This document shows, one piece after another, positions 57,041-64,000 of a DNA stretch of 64,000 bases. How positions within the stretch are numbered: position 1 is the stretch's first letter; each line of letters opens with the position of its first letter. The DNA lies in NCBI GenBank assembly GCA_914767885.1, contig CAJZBQ010000005.1, positions 1-64,000 on the forward strand. Reading direction: 5' to 3'. The notes below the pieces were generated by a model. That model did no database searches and was not told the DNA's origin. It saw only the letters and a program-made list of their open reading frames with translations. This DNA comes from Blepharisma stoltei. Its lineage: Eukaryota; Ciliophora; Heterotrichea; Heterotrichida; Blepharismidae. The translations under genes were made by a program, and so were the position numbers.

Positions 57041-58688
57041 ATGATGCATCTGGATACTGAAGCATTAGACCTTCGTATCAAATACAATAAAATATTGTTG
57101 ACTCTTATTGAAAAAGCGACTGTTGGCGTTTCAATGTCAGGAAACGGAGATGAATGCACTATAGATATTTCGATATGGAATGCTGAGCATTCAAATCTGA
57201 ATTCTGAAGTAGACTTAACAAAATCTTGGAATCCAGCATTTTTTGCACCGAATAATGACGATGTGATGAATTTGGATCTACTTCAAGAAGAAAATGTAGT
57301 TCCTGTGATGCTTTACTCCGCAGTCGTATTTCAATGGCCATCTTTGTATCAGGGGGTCTTATTTTCTGCTAAAAATTTCCATAATGGCACTGCTTTTAAT
57401 AAAATTTTCTTAAATTTTTTTGTAGTAATTGAGCTCTATGACAAAAAATAAAATTATGGTGTTAGTGAATCATTTACTAAGATTCAAAATATCAATTTAA
57501 GATCAAAAAGAAGTACAAGACTTTAAAATTTATCTTAAACTTAAATAAATTTGCAAAAATTGGTTAATAAAAAGTAATTAATTTGTAAAAGAAATTTAGA
57601 ATGAAAACTATTTAAAATTCAACAGAATTAGCTAGAGATTTTATTACAGTAATTATTAATTTATACATTAAGGAAAATTAAAATTTTTATACGAATATGC
57701 ATAGCCTATATTTGTGGTTGAAATTTTTACTTTCACCTATATTATTTGCAGAATAAATTTTTTCCACTTTTTGAGAAAACATCATCGAAGTTTTTTATCC
57801 TTCTCTAGCCACTGCTTTTAATAAATAAATGCACAATAAATAGAATGAAGAACAATCTCGGAATATTATCAACATACGAATATTTTGAGTTTCTGACAAA
57901 TCAAAATATCAATGATGAAATTAAAACACTTATAAGAACTTTGGCGCTCTATTTCTATATTAGGGTGTTTTGCGGTAGCATGAGGCTTAACTTTAATCAA
58001 TTTATGAAAAAAAGTTACAAATGAGAAATATGCAAGATTATTCAAAATAATGGGGAATTAGAAGCGTTTTTAAGATATCTTTATAAGACTAATATTTGTA
58101 AGGTAGTTTTCAAATCCATAATAACTGAAGAAGATGAAAGTATTTTTGAAGCCAAGCTTGAGCAGATCTTTAATTATGTAATAGAGAATTCATATTATGC
58201 TCATCTTCCAAGAGGCTTGAATGGACTTACAGCAAATTGGCCGCAAAATATTCGTAGGAAATCAATATGCGGAAAAAGAAGATGAAGGAGAAGAAGAGAT
58301 AGAAGATAGCCTTGGATTTGGCCCTACACTAGTAATACTTCTACACGAAATAGCGATTCTTGCTACTAGATTTTGGGAACAGCAAATTTCTTATTTTAAA
58401 ATTACTCATAACACCTCAGATACTGAAAGATCTTATGGAGAAATAGGAAACGATTTTGAATCGTTGCTTTTTGGTGACAAATTGAATGACCTTTATATTG
58501 GAGGGGCAGATTTTTTATCGGAAATTGATAATTGGAACTTGCCAATAGATGAATTTCAATATCGCTTTAAAATAAGGCAAGAAATTAGTAAAGACAATGA
58601 TGAAAGTTGTTGCGAACTCTCAAGAGGGAGAGCAAAGTGTGTGAAATTCGGAAGATGTGGGATGCTTTATAGTATTTCGCACTCATAA
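57041..58688 (+). pseudogene. Tandem family X, copy 1 (IES, two frameshifts)
   Basis: Unrecognised family of about 400 residues. N-terminal part: MMHLDTEALDLRIKYNKILL, CTIDISIWNAEHSNLNSE, AVVFQWPSLYQGVLFSAKNF. After a 442-bp IES the second part follows: MKNNLGILSTYEYFEFLT, IKTLIRTLALYFYIR, KKSYKWEICKIIQNNGELEA, then an acidic run, ILLHEIAILATRFWEQQISYF, FESLLFGDKLNDLYIGGADF and the C-terminal VKFGRCGMLYSISHS. Compared with copies 2 and 3 one base is missing near 57899 (CTGACAATC versus TTGACAGATC) and one A is extra near 58235, so the stretch between is out of frame. Either a young pseudogene or two base errors. Confidence 0.6.
57402..57843. mobile_element. IES, 442 bp, with decayed MITE core, in family X copy 1
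   Basis: Copy 3 runs straight from TTTAATAAATTTTCTATAAA into AGAGAATGAAA, whereas here 442 bp intervene. The TA pair 57400-57401 / 57842-57843 keeps the phase. About 57540-57665 is an eroded form of the GTTCACTCACGG-family core (CAACAGAATTAGCTAGAGATT). CACTGCTTTTAATAAA occurs at both borders. Confidence 0.7.
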
Positions 58689-58990
58689 ATGATTAAAATT
58701 CTTTTAATAATAGAGAAGGCTGATTAATAGAAATCTGGATGGGTTTTAAATGGCTTTTGTGGTGTAATTATATTAATTGCATCTTTTGCTCTGGTGGTAT
58801 TTGCTTTACGCATATGCTAAGCGAATTTAATTTTTATATGAAAATTACTCGATAATTTTAATTATCCAAAAGCCTTTTAGAATAATCTATTGTCATAACT
58901 TTTTATACAATCTCTGATTATTACCATTATCCTTCATTACTTAACATCAACTGTAGATAATAATCTGATTTTATATCAATTTAAGCTTCC
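58689..58990. other. Family X spacer
   Basis: About 300 bp; starts with a GCTGATTAATAGAAA motif repeated after the other copies. No gene. Confidence 0.5.
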
Positions 58991-59020
58991 AAAAAGTACA
59001 AATGAAAAATATGCAATATT

Positions 59021-59794
59021 ATGCAAAATAATAGAAAATTAGAAGCGCTTTTAAGAAATCTTTGCTACACAAGCGTTTGCAAGGAAGTTTTCAAAAACAT
59101 AATTATTGAGGAAGATGAAAGTATTTTTGAAGCCAAGCTTACAGAGCTCTTTAATTATGTGGCAGAGAATTCATATTATGCTCATCTTCCAAAAGGTTTG
59201 CATGGGGTTACTGCTATTGGCTGTAAAATATTCATATCAAGCAAATACTTGAAAAAAATAGAAGATGAAGAAGAAGAGAAAAAAGAAAAGGAGAAAGAAG
59301 AAGAGAAAGAAGAGGAGAAAAAAGAAGAGAAAAAAGAAGCGAAAAAAGTAAATGAATTAGAAGTAAGATTAAGAAGAGATCTAAAAAAGCTAGAAGATAG
59401 ATTTAGATGGAGCCCAACTCTGAAAATACTTCTACATGAAATAGCTGTTCTTTCTACTAGATTCTGGGAACAGCAAACATCTTACTTTAGAATTGCACCT
59501 AGAGAGTATATAAATCCATCAAATCCTCGAAAATCATATAAAGATATAGGAGACTATCTCGAGTCGTTACTCTTTGGTGACAGGTTGAAGAGTCTTTATC
59601 GTGGAGGGGCAGAGATTTTATTAAATATTCACAACTGAAACTTGCCGATTGATAGGTTTCAGTCTAAATTCCTAGAATGGCAAGAAGATAGCAAAGCATA
59701 TGGTGGCAATTTTTACCTTCTCTGAAGTCGAAAAATAGAAGCCAACTGTGTTACATTCGGCAGATGTGGGATGTCTTATTTGAATTCGCGTTAG
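59021..59794 (+). CDS. Tandem family X, copy 2, 5'-truncated
   Basis: 257 residues in one frame from the internal ATG; homology begins about 58994 (KYKWKICNI), so the N-terminal ~150 residues of the family are missing. Contains a striking Lys/Glu run at about 80-110, then SPTLKILLHEIAVLSTRFWEQQTSYF, DIGDYLESLLFGDRLKSLYRGGAE and the conserved end VTFGRCGMSYLNSR. TGA encodes Trp in IHNWNLPID and LLWSRK. Stop TAG at 59792. The only copy without a frameshift, but whether it is expressed is unknown. Confidence 0.5.
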
Positions 59795-60310
59795 CATTGC
59801 TTAAAACGCTATTGTAATAGAGCTGATTAATAGAAAGTATCTAAATTTAATAAATTTTAGAGAAGATAAATCTATATGAATATTTTTAATTAGATATAAT
59901 AGACGCTCTTTAATTGGAGACAAATAGCTAAGCTGAGGCTCAAAGCAGTCCTACATTTTTAGTTCTTCTTATCCCCAAAATTTCTTGATTGGGGGACCCT
60001 CTTTTTTTAGCTCATCATTAAGCTGGTCAAATAGAAAATGTCTTAATTCTTCAATTAATTGGATAGAAATTTTATCATTATGGGATTAAAGTAGGTCCAA
60101 GCTAATTTTGCCATTACTAATAAATAATTGCTCACTCCTTTACCCAGTCATTAAAGTGGCTGAAACTTTGTTTCTCAGCTGTCTATCTCTCAAATAGTGA
60201 ATTTATTTCTCAGCCCAATTTTATAAGCCAATATTTCATTCATAAAATAATGGGTTTAGCTAATTATAGCATTTATACTCAATTATAATAAAATTTTATA
60301 AAAATAAATG
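59795..60310. other. Family X spacer
   Basis: 516 bp, similar to 63095-63846 once two insertions there are ignored (e.g. GCTGAGGCTCAAAGCAGTCC here versus the MITE-interrupted site there). It therefore serves as an empty-site control. Confidence 0.6.
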
Positions 60311-60573
60311 ATGGTTCCTGACAATAAAGCATTAAAGCTTCTTTTCCGCTACAATAAAATAGTTATGGATCTTCAACTGTTGAGGACCCAATGCCAGAAG
60401 AAGAAAAGCAGAACCGTATCCATTATAAGAAATACAATATCGATATTTCGATATGGAGTGTTGAATATTTAGATCTGACATCTAAAGTAGAGTCAATCAA
60501 GGCTTTATATCCAGCATTTTTTGTAGAAAATAATGACCCTGTAATGAATTTAGACTTGTTTTACGAGCAAATA

Positions 60574-61106
60574 TACATTAAAATGGGACACATGTCAGTC
60601 TGCCCTCTTGGCGCAGTAGTCCAGACCTTATGGCGACGACGAACTGGGATGGACTCAGAGCTGAGAATCAAGTGCAGGCTCAAGAGGTGTGTATCCGGGT
60701 AGGTTTTGGCTGCTTTCCTGTTGTTGGAAATGGAGGTGTCCAACAGCGTCCTTTGGATCCGAGGACCCATGGGCATTCCACTACCGAGAAACTGGGGGTT
60801 TCGGCCCAGGCCACAGTGAAACAGTATTTTTCCTGCAGCTATAGAAGAAAGGCACTTCGGCACCCGAGAGACTCCAAGGAGTTGATCCTTGGAATCAAGC
60901 TAATCCAATCGCCTGTAGCAGAACCGCAGAAATCCATAAGCCGCCCACTCAAGACTGAAGCCTCAAGGCAAGGGACAGAAGATACCGGAAGGGCACTCAT
61001 AAGAGGGATAGATCCTCTAGGCTGGAGTCGAAAAGCATAGAGCCGCCCGATCGGGAAGCCTTTGGTGACAGCTTCATCAATATGGCTAGCGCCTGACTTT
61101 TTAATA
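60574..61106. mobile_element. GC-rich insertion in family X copy 3
   Basis: Copy 1 is continuous here (AATTTGGATCTACTTCAAGA). About 533 bp if the TAs at 60572-60573 and 61105-61106 are used. The body (60590-61085) is GC-rich and shares the CCACTACCGAGAAAC..GGGGGTTTCGGCCC hairpin with the retroposon-like insertion at 14157-14802. Its frames are not recognised proteins. Confidence 0.65.
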
Positions 61107-61419
61107 ATGCTTCAAGAACAAAATATAGTTCATGTACTCCTTTACTCCGCAGTCATACTCCAATGACCTTCTTTGGACCCGAAAGTCTTATTTTCTGCTG
61201 ATAATTTCACTAAGGGCTATGCTTTTAATAAATTTTCTATAAAGAGAATGAAATGCAATCTCAGAATACTCTCAAACTCAAATGCATTGAGTATTTGACA
61301 GATCAAAATCTCAATGATGAAATAAAAGCACTCGTAAGAACTTTAGCACTCTATTTCTATATTAGGGCACATGATGGCAGCATTGCACTCAATTTAAATT
61401 TGTTTATAGATAAAAAGTA

Positions 61420-61749
61420 TTTACTTACTTAGTGCACCACCTGGATAAGCTTTCCATTTGCTCCGCTGCCAACCTAATCACTTTCTTTATGGCATTTGCA
61501 GCTCAATTACCCAGCTCATCTCTATATGTACCTAAAATCTCTTTCCTTGTGTGGGCTGATCAGAATAAGCCTTAAGCCTTCAAATCATCCAAGAGTCATG
61601 CTAAGGATATCAAAAATGCTTCGAAAAATTTTCATCTAGAAAATGTTCACTACCAAAAATACACAGCCATTTGGCATTAAGCCGATAAATGTGCTCATGT
61701 AAACAAATTTCACATAATCGTCGGTTTATTGTGATTTAATTAAAAAGTA
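61420..61749. mobile_element. IES, 330 bp, in family X copy 3
   Basis: AAAAAGTAT on both borders (TA 61418-61419 and 61748-61749). Copies 1 and 2 are continuous at this point (KKSYKW, KKYKW). Removal gives DKKYKWKLCKIIQNN in frame. No internal repeat recognised. Confidence 0.8.
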
Positions 61750-62176
61750 TAAGTGAAAATTGTGCAAGATTATTCAAAATAATAGAAAATTAGAATCATT
61801 TTTGAGAAATCTTTATCACACAAGCATTTGTAAGAAAGTTTTCAAAAACATAATAATTGAGGAAGACGAAAGTGCTTTCGAAGCCAAACTTACAGAACTC
61901 TTTAATTATGTAATAGAGAAGTCATATTATGTTCACCTTCCAAGAGGTTTGTATGGGCTCACAGCAATTGACCACAGAATATATATATCAAGCGAATACA
62001 CTCCAGAAAAAGAAGAAGATGAAGAAGAAGAAGAAGAAGAAGTTGAAGAAGATGAAGAAGAAGAAGAGAAAGAAGATGAGCTTTGATTTGACGCTACTCT
62101 GATAATACTTTTGCACGAAATTGCGCACCTTCTTCTAGATTTTGGAAGCAGCAAAACTCTTATATCTAATTGCAAT

Positions 62177-62790
62177 GAATAAAAAAAATTTATGCTTTTT
62201 TAGCCGCTATCCACACAAGCAAAATGGCAATGTCACCGACCTGTCCTTTCCCGGGCCTGTAGAGGATTTGAGACCTTGCTGCGGTCTGAAGCCAAACAAA
62301 GCATAGAAATGGAGTCTTTAGGTACTGGGTATTTGTGTTCTGGATTTATTTTGCCTCTATCATCTGGAAATGAAGTCTTTTTGTTTACTGATGGACACTT
62401 GGGAAAAAGGCTAGATCCACTGGCGCTGATGGCAAAGGCATAGTTAGTACCGATGTTAGGGAGATTTTCTCTAGCTGCTACTCTAGTAGCTCAAGCAGCA
62501 GCCGTTAAATCTCAAACTTGCACACTCCAAGGTTTTGAGACAGCATTAGAGCCAGGCCGAAAACTGTTGGAGAGCTGTCTCTGGTGAAAATGCTGACATA
62601 TCCAGGGAGCCTCGCAGCTGAGCGAGTATTCTATGAGGGTTATCTTAGCTGAGACGCAAAAGGAGAAAGAGCCCTGATCTATAACTAATTATAATTAATG
62701 CTTATGACTAGCCGCTATCTTATTTTATATGAAAATAGGATAGCAGTTACCATATAAATGCTTCTATTCTTTATAATTAAATATACTTTA
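62177..62790. mobile_element. GC-rich insertion in family X copy 3
   Basis: Copies 1 and 2 are continuous between RFWEQQ..YF and GDYLESLLFG; here about 600 bp intervene, GC-rich from 62210 to 62675. Contains a CTCTAGCTGCTACTCTAGTAG hairpin-like stretch. Borders approximate. Probably a retroposon fragment inside an IES. Confidence 0.55.
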
Positions 62791-63118
62791 TAATGACACT
62801 TAAAAAGTTCAAAGGCCCATCAGACCCCGAAAACTCAAATGGAAAGATAGGAGACTATCTCGAATCGTTGCTTTTTGGTGGCAGGCAAGGTCTTTATAGT
62901 GGAGGGGCAGAAATTTTATTAAACATTGATAACTGAAACTTGCCAATAGATGAGTTTCAATCTAACTTCCAAAGTATGCAAGAAGATTGTAGAGCAAATG
63001 GTGAGCCAATATGCGCACTTACGGTGGGGAAAGGAATGACCAATTATGTTAAATTCGGCAGATGTGGGATGCCTTATAGAAGTTCACATTCTTAATGCTT
63101 AAATTGCTAATAATAAAG

Positions 63119-63174
63119 TATAGCGCTTTCCCGAGGATGGCGCGGAATGGCGCCATCCTCGGGAAAGCGCTATA
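63119..63174. mobile_element. Solo hairpin of the palindromic IES family
   Basis: A 56-bp near-perfect palindrome, TATAGCGCTTTCCCGAGG and complement, identical to the terminal arm of the IES at 54978-55207 but without the central part. It lies in the spacer after family X copy 3; the matching spacer after copies 1 and 2 lacks it. Confidence 0.85.
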
Positions 63175-63846
63175 TTTCGATTAATAGAAATTATCTAAAT
63201 CTAATGAGTTCGAGAAGATGAATTTATATGAATAATAGACGCTCTTAACTTAGGTGTAAATAGCTTCTTGATGGAGTTTAAAGTTCACATTATTATTGTC
63301 ATTGCTGCAGCTTATACCTAGCCTTGAAACAAGCTCAATTGGCTCTATAAAAAACTTTCTAAGCTGAGGCTCAAAATACCTAACTCCCCTCTCCGTTAAC
63401 AGACAAAAAAAATTGTTTGCAATTGGAAGAGGCTTAACTTTTTTTTTATAATTTTATATAGAAATTTATAGAATTTTTTTTCAAAATTTAAAAAAAATTA
63501 CAATTAGTAAAAATTAGAAAGTAAATATTAATTTAAATTTTCTTAAAAAATTTTATTCCCTCACGGAGGTGGACTTTTGGTCAAAAAATAGGTTTTGTTC
63601 GCTCAAGTAAGCAGTCCTACATTTTCTGAATTGCTTATTTCTTTGGCTCATCATTAAGCTAGTCAAATAGAAATAGACTTAATTCCCCAATTAATAGTAG
63701 AAAATTTCTCATTAGAATTGCTGATCCTCTCCTCTTTTTCCAATCAATACATCCATTCATTATCAATTCTGTCTTGATGATAAAATTATTTTAAAATTTG
63801 CTTATCAAAGTATTTAGCCCCATTATAGCAAAATTATAAAAATAAA
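63175..63846. other. Family X spacer with MITE
   Basis: Spacer upstream of family X copy 4. Parts align with 59815-60300. The extra pieces are a unique ~120-bp segment (63260-63355) and the MITE at 63383-63609. Confidence 0.5.
63383..63609. mobile_element. Decayed MITE of the GTTCACTCACGG family
   Basis: TA at 63381-63382 and 63608-63609. ACTCCCCTCTCCGTTAACAGAC left end with a poor inverted partner, much of the core deleted, right end CCTCACGGAGGTGG and TTTTGTTCGCTCAAG. The spacer after copy 2 (GAGGCTCAAAGCAGTCCTAC) is the empty site. Confidence 0.75.
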
Positions 63847-64000
63847 ATGGTTCCAAACAATGAAGAGTTAGAAATTCTTTTCAACTACAATAAAATAGTT
63901 ATGGATCTTATTCAAAAATTAACTTTTGAGGATCCAATTTGAAAAATATACAACAGAGCGATACCTATGACAAGGAATACACTATCGATGCTCCGAAATG
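63847..64000 (+). pseudogene. Tandem family X, copy 4, cut by window end
   Basis: Starts MVPNNEELEILFNYNKIVMDL, like copy 3, then GAGGATCCAATTTG, after which the family sequence (DKEYTIDAPKW, compare CTIDISIW) is in another frame because of a small indel near 63940. Continues beyond the window. Confidence 0.5.

Larger units (their letters stand above)
60311..63095 (+). pseudogene. Tandem family X, copy 3, multiply broken
   Basis: Order of family parts is kept: MMVPDNKALKLLFRYNKI, NIDISIWSVEYLDLTSKVES, ALYPAFFVENNDPVMNLDL, then insertion, LYSAVILQWPSLDPKVLFSA, FIDKKY, insertion, CKIIQNNRKLESFLRNLY, acidic run, TLIILLHEIA, insertion, KIGDYLESLLFGG, and C-terminal VKFGRCGMPYRSSHS. Besides three TA-type insertions there are frameshifts near 60380, 61290 and 62125, so it is probably non-functional even after excision. 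Copy 3 supplies the empty sites for copy 1 and the reverse. Confidence 0.65.

Noticed and set aside
62100-62140. HEIAH, a zinc-protease-like HExxH motif, in family X copy 3
   Set aside because: Copies 1 and 2 read HEIAI and HEIAV at this place, and copy 3 is frameshifted just there, so the second His is accidental.
61933-62175. Poly-Ser frame on the minus strand
   Set aside because: It is the antisense of the Glu-rich (GAA/GAG) run of family X copy 3.

Overview
The window reads as the end of a germline (micronuclear) chromosome of a heterotrich ciliate close to Blepharisma. Four things support this. (1) It opens with about 2.46 kb of the 8-mer CCCTAACA, far longer than a typical macronuclear telomere. 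(2) TGA is read as tryptophan: the invariant Trp of the Rab WDTAG motif is TGA, and many genes run through TGA to a TAA or TAG. (3) Several genes need 15-nt GT..AG introns, a heterotrich hallmark. (4) Conserved genes are interrupted by TA-bounded insertions whose removal, leaving one TA, restores the reading frame. These are internal eliminated sequences (IESs), so this DNA has not been through macronuclear editing.

Layout. 1-2463 telomere. 2464-11972 AT-rich subtelomere with a degenerate tandem duplication carrying two copies of a 359-residue multi-pass membrane protein; the second copy holds two IESs whose removal gives exactly the length of the first. 11973-35564 gene-dense: an acyl-CoA synthetase (one palindromic IES, one retroposon-like insertion with a 14-bp target duplication), an ankyrin-PH-pseudokinase, a ubiquitin-like protein, a RING-CH/FHA protein, a mitochondrial-type protein, a UEV-Mod(r) VPS37, a Mahogunin-type RING ligase split by a ~1.4-kb insertion, coiled-coil and membrane proteins, malate dehydrogenase and an FW-domain (NBR1-like) protein. 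35565-41867 two small cysteine-containing proteins and SMC4 (condensin) with three IESs of 65, 72 and 392 bp. 42227-49284 is sparse, with a decayed coiled-coil gene and a B-box/coiled-coil/kelch protein. 49285-56660: a histidine phosphatase, a tandem duplication marked by internal telomeric repeats, BTB-like and C2 proteins, a Rab2-type GTPase and a B-box protein. 57041-64000 is a tandem array of an unrecognised gene family whose copies carry IESs and frameshifts.

Mobile DNA. At least three related elements of about 320-395 bp share a C/G-run terminus next to TA and repeated subterminal motifs; they fit the Pogo-derived MITE that I recall as reported for the Blepharisma germline (from memory, not checked). 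A separate GC-rich family of 225-230 bp, built of nested palindromes, sits inside three genes. Short IESs of 65-129 bp are non-repetitive. Several GC-rich insertions of 200-620 bp look like retroposons.

The genes are ordinary eukaryotic housekeeping and signalling genes (lipid activation, ubiquitination, ESCRT, autophagy, chromosome condensation, vesicle traffic) and do not form one pathway. The common theme is DNA-level interruption of genes. Exact IES borders are inferred from frame, homology or paralogue comparison and need macronuclear or RNA reads.
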